From Avena insularis (taxonomy: Eukaryota > Streptophyta > Magnoliopsida > Poales > Poaceae), in NCBI GenBank assembly GCA_023614405.1, contig CM042694.1, forward strand, positions 356,208,010-356,272,009: DNA of 64,000 nucleotides. The letters are read 5' to 3'. Positions 35,701 through 44,764 of the stretch are shown piece after piece. The position numbers and the translations under genes were made by a program. Below the pieces are notes generated by a model. The model did no database searches and was not told where the DNA came from. It saw only the letters and a program-made list of their open reading frames with translations. The stretch's first letter is position 1. Each line of letters starts with the position of its first letter.

Positions 35701-38122
35701 TATCACCGTGCGTTATCAACATCCCATACCACGTCTCGATGACATGCTTGATGAGTTGTGTGGAGCCACTATTTTTTCAAAAATTGATCTTCGTAGTGGT
35801 TACCATCAAATACGCATGGCTGAAGGTGATGAGTGGAAAACCGCCTTCAAGTCCAAACTTGGTCTCTATGAATGGTTGGTTATGCCCTTTGGTTTATCAA
35901 ATGCCCCATCCACCTTCATGCGCCTTATGAATCACATCTTGTGTTCTCTCATTGGAAAAAGTGTTGTTGTCTATTTCAATGATATTCTTGTTTATAGAAA
36001 ATCACTTGAGGACCATATAACACATGTCAAGGAAGTTTTGCAAATCCTTCGACATGAAAAGCTTTATGCTAATCTTCCCAAGTGCACTTTTGCTAAAGAC
36101 AAGTTGATTTTTCTTGGATTTGTCGTTTCTTCGAAGGGAATTGAAGTTGATGTTTCCAAGGTAAAGGACATACGAGATTGGCCCATACCAACAAATGTGA
36201 GTGAACTCCGAAGTTTTCATGGGTTGGCCGGTTTCTATCGTCGCTTTTTGAAAGACTTTTCAACCATTGCTTGTCCCCTTAATGAATTGACCAAAAAGAA
36301 TGTCACCTTCGTGTGGGGCAAAGCACAACAAAAAGCTTTTGGTGAACTTAAAAAGAGGCTCACCGTAGCACCTCTTCTTGCTTTACCGGATTTCACAAAA
36401 ACTTTTGAGATAGAGTGTGATGCTAGTGGTATTAGCATTGGAGGAGTCCTTATGCAAAACGGATGTCCTATAGCCTACCATAGCAAAAAACTTCATGGTG
36501 CTCGCCTTAACTACCCGATTTATGACAAAGAGCTTTTTGCCTTAGTTCGTGTCCTTCAAGTTTGGCAACACTACCTTTGGCCTAAGGAATTTATCATACA
36601 TTCCGACCACAAGTCGTTGAAATATCTCAAAGGCCAAGCTAACTTGAGCAAGAGACACGCTAAGTGGGTTGAGTTCATGGAGTCTTTTCCGTACATTGTC
36701 AAGTATAAGAAGGGCAAAGATAATGTAGTTGTAGACGCATTGTCTCGCAAACATACAAGCCTTCTTACGAGACTTGAAATCAACGTGTTGGGTCTTGAGG
36801 AAATAAAATCTTTGTATGCTTCTGACCCGTTCTTTGAACCAATTTTCGCAAAGTGCTCCAATGACAAGGGAGTTGATGATTTCTATTTGCATAAGGGCTT
36901 TCTATTTAAACAAAACAAGCTATGCATCCCGAAGTCGTCGCTTCAACTTTTGCTTCTCCAAGAATCTCATGGTGGAGGCCTTATGGGTCACTTTGGTCGC
37001 GACAAGACATTAGACATGCTCTCCCATCACTACTTTTGGCCCAAGATGAAGCGTGACGTGGAGCGCTACGTTCAACGATGCATGACATGTGTTCAAGCTA
37101 AGTCGCAAGCTAATCCCTATGGTCTTTATATGCCATTGCCTATTCCTCATACACCTTGGTCCGACATTAGCATGGATTTCGTGTTAGGATTTCCTAGATC
37201 TAAGCATGGTCATGATTCTATATTTGTTGTTGTGGATCGTTTTTCCAAAATGGCACACTTCATACCGTGCCATAAGACCGACGATGCTTCACATGTTGCA
37301 AATCTGTTTTTCAGGGAAATCATCCGTCTTCACGGTGTGCCAAGGACAATTGTCTCCGACCACGACGTTAAATTCATGAGCTACTTGTGGAAGACCCTCA
37401 TGGCCAAGCTCGGCGTCAAGCTCCTCTTCTCATCCGCATCACATCCTCAAACTGATGGACAAACCGAAGTTGTCAACTGAAGCCTCGGAACTCTCCTTCG
37501 TGTGTTGATCAAGAAAAACCTGAAGCATTGGGAGGAATGCATTCCACACGCTGAGTTCGCCTACAATCGAGCCAAGCACTCAACAACCAAGACGAGTCTA
37601 TTCATGATCGTCTATGGTTTCGAGCCTCTCACCGCGCTCGACATCCTACCACTACCTCTCCATGAGCGCACAAACATGGACGTCGAGAAGCGCGCACAAG
37701 CTATGAAGGAACTTCATGAAGAAACAAGAGCTACTATCGAACAACAAGTCCTTCACCAAGCTTCAAGGTTAAACAAGGACAAGAAGGAGATGATATTTGA
37801 AGAAGGTGACCTTGTGTGGATACACCTAAGCAAGGACCGCTTCCCCAAGGAACGTGACTCCAAGCTCAAGCCAAGAGGAGATGGTCCCTTCAAGGTCCTC
37901 AAACGAATCAACAACAACGCCTACATCATCGACATCCCGACCTCAAAGTACCTTGCAAGAAATACATTGAATGTCAAGGATCTCTCACCCTACCATGGAG
38001 ATGTTCAAGATGATATCCATGAAGAGTCGAGGACGACTCTTTCCCAAGGGGGGGAGCTGATGCAGCCCGTCCTACGGACGCTTCGACATCTACACCAACA
38101 AGTCCCCCAAGTGGACCCATGA
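32783..38122 (+). pseudogene. gag-pol: E6 gag-pol polyprotein, one frame with three nonsense codons
   Basis: About 1780 codons in a single frame, interrupted only at 33980-33982 (TAG at a Trp codon), 34775-34777 (TAA at Gln) and 37478-37480 (TGA at Arg), each explainable by one transition. Domains by codon: Gln/His-rich N-terminus (to about 340); capsid (about 345-520) with KFTMPKFIGSNDPEEYLSWA; zinc knuckle CYKCGGKGHKSAEC (about 578-591); protease [12 protein letters not shown] (D680); RT with [12 protein letters not shown] and the active site YFND at 1064-1067, where canonical is YFDD; RNase H with [17 protein letters not shown] and VVDALSR; integrase with HFGRDK (H1403), C1433-x2-C1436, MDFV, VSDHD and QTEVVN. 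The frame runs 65 bp into the 3' LTR. Confidence 0.95.
38046..38057 (+). other. E6 polypurine tract
   Basis: AAGGGGGGGAGC directly before the 3' LTR start. It lies within the pol frame. Confidence 0.9.
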
Positions 38123-39069
38123 CTCGTGCCCGAGCCAAACTCCTCCAACCTAAGGTGAACTCGCTCCTCTCTTCGTGCCAATTTCATACCTCCTTGGATG
38201 GCGTGCTACTTCATACCACTACTTTGTGCATCATCAGGTACGATCCCCCGCCGTGTTGACCCACGAGCCCTGAAGCTGCACCTGAACTGAAGCTACCTAA
38301 GCCGGAGTGTCCGCCCGACTCCAGCCGGAGTGTCCGCCCGACTCCAGCCGGAGTGTCCGGCGCGACTCAGCCGGAGTGTCCGGCCTGCCCCTGCCCTGTC
38401 TGGACTCGGACATTCAGAAGTTCAAATCGGACACCTCTCGGACACCACCCGGAGTGTCCGGCCACCCCGGACTGTCCGGTCGTGCCGACCCGGACTGTCC
38501 GGCCCAAGCGATGGGCCTGCGAGCCTAGCTGGGCCCTATGGCCCATGTACCCCTCTACTTCGCCCAGAACTCTACTTTAATGCCTGAATTACCCCTGAAC
38601 TTGTGGATGGCCTATATATAGACCCCCACCTGCATTGTAAACCCTAGGCTTGATATTGGAATTAGTGGAAACCCCTTTGTGGATCTATCTAATTCTTGCC
38701 TCATGCTCCTTGACTAAGGAGCACCAATAACCCCAAACCTCGTTGGAGTTTGCATCGTGCCTCCGCGTTGTACAAGGCCTAGGCATCGGTGTCCCTTTGC
38801 CTAGACGTCAAGATCTCACCGAGTCTCCCATCTCGCCGTGCCGGTTCGAGAGAGAGTCCTCCGCCCGACACCGATCCTAGGGATTGCGCCGGACCGGTCA
38901 CCACCGGCGTGAGCTATTGGTGTTTATCGTGGTCTTGCGTGTGTGTGTTCATCGCGTTCTTCGTGCGTGTGTTTGTCGTGTTCATCCTTCCCTCCTTCCC
39001 CCGCACACCACCCTCGATTTGAAAGGGAATCATGAAAGATCGGGCCACCCTAGAGGTTTGCCATCAACA
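38058..39069 (+). repeat. E6 3' LTR (1012 bp)
   Basis: Same as 30570-31553 except substitutions and one or two extra repeat units: the 23-bp unit beginning AGCCGGAGTGTCCGCCCGAC occurs twice in tandem here (38305-38350) but once in the 5' LTR. It ends CCATCAACA at 39069. Confidence 0.95.
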
Positions 39070-40025
39070 AGTCACAGAGCGTCATCCCAAGGCGTGGACG
39101 CAGAGAGGGACGCAGGAAGGACTCGATGGCGGCGGCGTGGCTGCCTCATTGGCGGCGCTAGGCTTGGGACGGACGCCAAGCGTGAGCTTGAGCGGTGGCC
39201 GGAGAGGAGATGTGGAGCAGTAGCAAAGAGAGGTCCACGGTGGTGCGAAGTCGCGGCGGAGGGCGGCCACGCGTGGCAGCACGGAGAGAGAGGCGGTAGG
39301 GATCGATCGAGGTCGGGGCGGTGTGCGGCTGGCTAGGGAGATCGATGGGGTTCGAGGGAGGGGCACGGGTTTGGGGACTGGCGGTAGGTGGCGATGGGAT
39401 TAGGTGGGGCCGAGGCGCGTTGAGTGCAACGAGAACGACACGGGGGAAGTGGGGATCGCGAGGAGCAGCGAGCGGGGCGTGTCGAGACTCGGTAGCGTGG
39501 GAGTGGGATCAAGGCCGCATGGTGGAGCATGTGGGGCCGGGCTGTGGTAACATGTGTGTCACACTAGTGGGTCTCGCGGGATGGGGCCAAAGTGGGTCGG
39601 ACCTTGGCGTGAGGCGGTGGTGGTGGGTGGCGGCGTGAGGTGGGGTGGTGGTTAGGGTTAGGACTAGATTAGGTTAGAGTTGAGTTTGGGTTTGGTCTGC
39701 AGGGGGCCGGCTGGGCTTTTGGGCCTGGCTGGCTACCTCCCAAAAATAATGTAAGTTTTATTTATTCATTTATAAGACTATTGTAATTAGTTTTTAGACA
39801 AATAAAAATATCTAGGTAGACCCAGAGTTTTCATTTGAAGTAAAGACGGGATATTTGGAAAACAAAGATAAGCTTTTAGAAAATAGTTTTAGGCAAATTG
39901 TATGCATGATGATATGACGATGCTCAAAGGCAATGTGGCATGATGACATGAGCATGCGGTCATGATGAGGCACCAAACAGAAAAACTAAGCGATTTTCTG
40001 GCAGTGGTTTTATCGGGGTGCTACA
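39070..40025 (-). repeat. E5 5' LTR, second segment
   Basis: It continues the LTR interrupted at 30569 and matches 25670-26638 of the other copy through the terminal GGGGTGCTACA. It includes the rest of the GC-rich block and the TTAGGGTTAGG-like stretch near 39650. Confidence 0.9.
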
Positions 40026-40030
40026 AACCA

Positions 40031-40771
40031 TCCCTCCACCAACGGTTGCAAGTACAACATCACCACAAGGTATAACTTCCACCACCCTTTTTAACCCCTT
40101 TCTTCCTTTCTAAGTTACCTAACCTATCGAGAGTAGCCCATCTTGCATTTTCCGAAGCATTGTGCGCTTTCTCTTGCATAGTCATAGTGTAGAGGGAATA
40201 AGAAAACTTGACTCCATAGCATAGAAAGAAAGAGGTACATCAAAAAAAGGTGAAAAAGATAAAATCTTCTAAGCAAAAGAAAAAGAGAAAGATACCAATA
40301 GCAAAAGAGAGTCCAAAGCTTCTAAGCAAGAGTGCGAGCAAGAGCAAGGCAAGCGTGAAAATATGTTGCTTCTCAATATTTTGTAAAATAGGCTACGATC
40401 TCTCCTAGTGTTGGCATGTCACCGAGTATTAGTCTTTGTTAGGACAATTTTTTTCGTTTCGCATTTTCATAGTCGTATTAGCCACATTAATCTCCATCGC
40501 ATGTGTATAGTCGTAGGTTCTCATCACCCTTTTTGACCTTTTCCTTTGACTTTGTTTTTGTTGGATGTTACCCACTTTTGACCTTTGCGTTTGGTTGTTC
40601 CATTTGCTATCCACCTTACTAACCTTCCATCATAGGACTTCGTGTGTGTGTGTCTTGTGTATTCGCTTTGCTCTTGGCGAGAACAACCTTTACAATTTTT
40701 GACTTGGTGAGGCAAGGTAGCACATACCATACCACCATTACCACCCTTCCTTTCACTTGTGGTCATACAAC
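40031..40771 (+). other. E4 untranslated leader, second part
   Basis: AT-rich and non-coding, with AAAGAGAAAGA-type purine runs (40220-40350) and T-rich stretches similar to the E6 leader. Confidence 0.7.
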
Positions 40772-43466
40772 ATGTCTAAGGGAAGGGGATAAAGCGGAGA
40801 TGGAAACTTCAACAACCAAGATGGTTTCGTCACGCGCCATAACTTATGGGCGCAACGACAAGAATTCAATGCCCTATTTGAGAGGCTTGAGAACCAGCTT
40901 GATGACACTTTCTGAGAGTTCGACAACCGTGACCGGCAACACCAAGTGGAGCACAACGCTCAATTTAAAGCTTTTCACCAAGCTATTGCCAACCTTGGCA
41001 ACCACCATGGACATCATTCAAGCTTGTCAAGTTCATCTCGCACGCGCCCCTCAAGTCATCATGGCGATGCTTCGCGGTCATACTCTCATCATGGAGAACT
41101 CAAGCTCGTCATTGACAAGAACAAGCGGTTAATCCACAAGCTCAACAACCGCACCACGCAAGACATCATCGGCACCATGACCATCATGCTCATCCATAAC
41201 CACAAGACGGACATGGTTGCCAACCGCAACAAGCAATGGTACAAGCACAACCTCCATAAGAAAAAGCGTCATGGTGAAGACAACCGCAATGATAGGCGCT
41301 AATACCCACACCATGACCATCGCCAACCACGACAAGCCAATCGAGCACCACCATGATATACAAGTGATGATGATGAGGATGCACGCCGCGCGAGACACAA
41401 CAACCGCTATGCTCAACCCCACCATTGTCATCAACAACCAATGAATGCAAATGATCCCGAGAAAAGGAGTAGAAGAGACTTTGCGCACCAAGATCCTCCT
41501 CCACCACCTCCTCGAGATAATCAAGCTCCTCATACTCCACCATGTGCACCAAGTGAAGCATGCATAAGGCAAGAAGGCCGCAACTACCATCGTGAACATG
41601 AAGAAGGCAAGTTTGGGAAACTCCAGTTCATTATGCCCAAGTTCATTGGAGAAGGAGATGCCGACACATACATTGATTGGCGCTCAAAGTTGAGAAAATC
41701 TTCCAAGTCCACAACTACTCCGAAGAGATGATAGTTGCAATGGCATCCCTTGAGTTTGAGGACTATGCAAATGTTTGGTGGGAAGACTACCGAAAGAACC
41801 GCGAGAAACAAGATGAGCCTTCTATTGAAACTTGGATGGAGATGAAGGAAGTGATGTACAAGAGATTCGTCCACGAGCATTATAGACAAGATCTCTTCGA
41901 CAAGTTACAAAACTTGAAACAAGGCACCAAGTCAATTCAAGAGTTCTACAAGGACATGGAGAAAACTATGATGGGAGCCGATGTGAGAGAACTCGAAGAG
42001 CAAACCATAGCAAGGTTCCTCAATAGTTTGAGTTGCCCAATAAGGAAAATTGTTTACTTCCAACCGTACAAGAACCTCACCGAGCTCCTCCATTAAGTTA
42101 CCAAAGCCAGCATCACTTGCAAAAAGAGAATGCTTATGAGAAGTCCAAGGCGTACTTTGCGTCCGTCAATGCAGATGCCTCCAACAAGCCAACCAACCAA
42201 AGCACCAAGCTCATCCAAGAAAGAAAATGCCACTATGGCATCCTCCTCCAACACGACATCAGATAGTCAAGTCACTTGCTTCAAGTGTGTAGTGAAGGGT
42301 CACAAGTAATATGAATGCACCAACACAAGGGTGATGCTTATAGATGAGAATGGCGCAACCTACTCCGTGAGTGAAGAGGAATATGAAGTGTTGACTCAAC
42401 AAGCAATTGCAAGGGAAGCCGCAATGGAAGTGGATGACACCCTAATATGCGAGCATGATCCAAGCCCTTCCCTAGTCATTGCTCAAGTCTTGACAACAAA
42501 CTCCATACCAAGAGAAGAACAACGCCTCAATATCTTCCAAACTTGTGAAGGAATTGATGGAAGTCCATAAAGGTGATCATTCATGGAGGTAGTTGCCACA
42601 ACCTTGCAAGTACAGAGCTTTGTGAGAAACTCAAATTGCCATGCATAGAGAACCCTCACCCTTATCACGTCAAATGGCTTGATGATAATGGAGCACTCAA
42701 GATAACATCAAAGGTCAATATCTCCTTCAAGATTGGCCGATATGAAGACACCGTTGAGTGTGATGTCGTGCCAATGTCCGTGTGCCACATGTTACTTGGG
42801 AGACCATGGAAATACGATAGAAGATCCATACATCATGGTAGCACTAATCAATACTCCTTTAAGTGGAACGACAAGACATTCATGCTCCAACCCATGACGC
42901 CAAGCCAAGTTATCGCATCCAACATGACCTCCGTGCACAAGTTCAAGCAAGCTAAGGACCCTTGTGAGATGAGTGGTGAGAGAGTGAACCACCATCAAGA
43001 GAGTGAGAGCCACAAGCCCCAAATGAGTGGAAAAATCATGAGTGCCACGATGCAATCCACCAAATGTGAGAAGAGAGATTTGAGTGTGACCCATACTAAC
43101 AATCCATCATACAATTCTCTCTCTTTGTTGTCGGTTTTGCAAGGTACACAAGATAGACCACCACCTTCAAGGATCATGCTACAAGATCTCCAACCACAAC
43201 ATGATGGCAAGAAGTTTTACAAGCTCTTCAACATGTTTGAGAATGGCTTCGACACTGGTGATCCATCCGTGTACAAGCACAAGGCCAAGGGAACACCTCC
43301 TTTCTTGCATGATGAAAGAACATCGTCGATGTCGACTCGTTTTCAAGCGAGGGGAGATGATGCAACCCAACACATGGCAATCACTGTTGGTCCACATCAT
43401 GCTACACTAACCATTCCGACAAAGGTGAATTCCTTCCATATCTTACCTTCCGTCGCTATCATCTGA
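40772..43466 (+). pseudogene. gag: E4 gag-protease pseudogene lacking RT, RNase H and integrase
   Basis: It begins at an ATG at 40772 (MSKGRG, then a stop). A coiled-coil-like N-terminus (FNALFERLENQLDD) and a His/Ser-rich segment follow. Capsid is at about 41600-42095 (QFIMPKFIGEGDADTYIDW, MASLEFEDYANVWWE). A damaged knuckle CFKCVVKGHK lies near 42280, and protease at 42573 with [12 protein letters not shown], where His replaces the catalytic Asp. After LLSVLQ (near 43143), where E6 continues into RT, E4 passes to about 70 residues of other sequence and then a tail resembling the E6 C-terminus. The frame crosses the purine tract and enters the 3' LTR to 43466. Several stops and frameshifts are present. 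Confidence 0.85.
43350..43357 (+). other. E4 polypurine tract
   Basis: AGGGGAGA directly before the LTR start TGATGCAACCC. Confidence 0.75.
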
Positions 43467-44102
43467 ATGGAATGCTACTTGAGACAAATGTTAATCGAAT
43501 GACTAGGTCCATGACCATGATGCCCAGAGGAGGAGACAAGGATGAACCTAGAGCCAAGACACCAAAGCAAGAGTCCCGGAAAATAAGACGCAAGAAGCTG
43601 TTGGAGCAAGCCCTGAGTTGTCGCCCTGGACCCTGGAGTCTCCGGCCTACGACCCCGGAGTCTCCAGCCCAGACTCCAGGCAAGACTCCGCCCCTCTTCC
43701 TGGAGCGTTTAGTACACCCCTCCGGACACCAAGATGGAGAGTGATGACCACCACAGAGCCTCCGCCCACCCTAGAGTCTCCGGCCTCTGCACCCTGGAGT
43801 CTCCAGCCCGCTGCACCGGAGTCTCGGCCCCCATGTCTCTGGATTGGACTCCAGATCCATGCTGAACGGTCTCTGCCTGCCACCCCAGAGACTCGACCGG
43901 AGTCCGAAGACCACCCTAGAGTCTCTAGCCACCCTGGAGTCTCTAGCCCCTAGAATCCGGAGTCTCCTGTGTAACTGAAGAAGGACTGTGTGCCTTGAGT
44001 TTGGCTTGGCCCATGTAATGCCCCCTGAACTCCCCTTTATGCATATTTTACGCCTAGCTCATGGCTAGCCTATATATATATGCCCCCACACCCTCCTTGA
44101 AG
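43358..44102 (+). repeat. E4 3' LTR, truncated by E7
   Basis: It aligns with 20795-21510 of the 5' LTR, including the GGAGTCTCCGG block (43620-43970) and the TATATATATATG box near 44070, and stops after CCTCCTTGAAG at about 44102. About 440 bp of its end are not in the window. Confidence 0.85.
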
Positions 44103-44238
44103 TTTTTGAGGGCTAACCTCGGGGATGGCCCGATCTTTCACGAATCCCTTGAAATCAAGGCAAAGTGAGTGGGGAAAGGGGGAGATGATGAAATCCGTGA
44201 ACTCATGCATGAAGAACACGATGAACACAAACACACAC
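44103..44238 (-). repeat. E7: end fragment of an inverted LTR, interrupted by E8
   Basis: On the minus strand it reads as the last 135 bp of an E2-type LTR: it matches the reverse complement of about 17398-17534 (GATCGGGCCATCCCCGAGG, GTTCTTCATG). It starts where the E4 LTR stops and ends exactly where the E8 LTR begins, so it looks like an element inserted in E4 and then split by E8; the rest should lie right of the window. Confidence 0.75.
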
Positions 44239-44764
44239 TGTTGGGGATATGCTAAATGGGTATCACCATTGCATGTCTCTAATCCGGCTAACCCGGGTGG
44301 CACATATTTGGTAGCACGGCCCATGGCCTGCTGGGTGGCCCTGTTAGATGGATCCAGAAGGAAGGCCCATGTCGGATATAGGAAGGCTACGTGGGAGTCA
44401 CCGACATACTCGGAGCCTTGGAGAACAAGACACAAAGACTAGTTATTATTAGTGTAGGACTCCGTAAACTTGTCCGGCAAGGTCCTTTCCTTGTAACCCT
44501 AGGTTCTGGTGCCTTTATAAGCCGGACCTATGGGAGCCTTTAGGGAACGATTCAAAACACTCTCGCATAGTGAACCAATCTCTGTAACTCAGTGTATTCC
44601 CATTATAGTGATTTATAGCAGGAGTAGAGTTTTGTCACCGTTGTGGGAGTTGAAACTAGGTAAGATGTGCTACCTCGTACACGCAACTCACCGCCTTCCC
44701 CCACCTCTCTAAACACGCTCTATGAGGAACCCTCCATGGCATACTCGTCGGCAATACCAGGACA
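44239..44764 (+). repeat. E8 5' LTR (526 bp)
   Basis: TGTTGGGGAT to CCAGGACA. TATA-like TTTATAA at 44514-44520. It contains ATGGCATAC at 44736, the inferred gag start. Confidence 0.85.

Larger units (their letters stand above)
30570..39069 (+). mobile_element. E6: 8.5 kb Ty3/Gypsy retrotransposon, nearly intact gag-pol, both LTRs present
   Basis: LTR 30570-31553, primer binding site 31557, leader to 32782, single-frame gag-pol 32783-38122, purine tract, LTR 38058-39069. Inserted in the right LTR of E5 with a mutated 5-bp duplication. Domain order PR-RT-RH-INT is Ty3/Gypsy. The C-terminal tail NVKDLSPY and pol reading into the LTR resemble the CRM group of chromoviruses; I see no full chromodomain. 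The two LTRs differ at about a dozen positions in their first 260 bp by eye, so it is not a very recent insertion. Confidence 0.95.
22474..40025 (-). mobile_element. E5: non-autonomous LTR retrotransposon with giant LTRs and an 839 bp interior
   Basis: Two direct copies of a roughly 4.1 kb LTR (22474-26638; 27478-30569 plus 39070-40025) flank an 839 bp region with no gag or pol. The LTR starts TGTAACACCC and ends GGGGTGCTACA, an imperfect inverted repeat. The primer binding site is on the minus strand beside the right LTR, giving minus orientation. Flanked by a perfect AACCA duplication. The LTR style and TGGTATCAGAGC site resemble Tekay-like chromoviruses, but with no coding sequence this is inference. 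E6 is inserted in the right LTR. Confidence 0.9.
40026..44102 (+). mobile_element. E4 (right part): leader, gag-protease, 3' LTR
   Basis: It resumes with the AACCA duplication at 40026-40030. The leader runs to 40771, gag-protease from 40772 to about 43357 and the 3' LTR from 43358 until E7 at about 44103. There is no RT, RNase H or integrase. Confidence 0.85.

Noticed and set aside
37900..38122. Full chromodomain at the E6 pol C-terminus
   Set aside because: Only a short NVKDLSPY tail and, in a shifted frame, the MTRARAK motif are visible; the aromatic cage residues of a chromodomain are not seen.
38300..38500. Repeated CCGGAGTGTCCGG looking CRISPR-like
   Set aside because: Units are short, irregularly spaced, within LTRs of a plant retrotransposon, with no repeat-spacer regularity and no cas genes.
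39640..39680. GGTTAGGGTTAGGACTAG resembling telomere repeats
   Set aside because: Only one or two units, present at the same place in both E5 LTR copies (26265-26300), so part of the LTR and not interstitial telomere.
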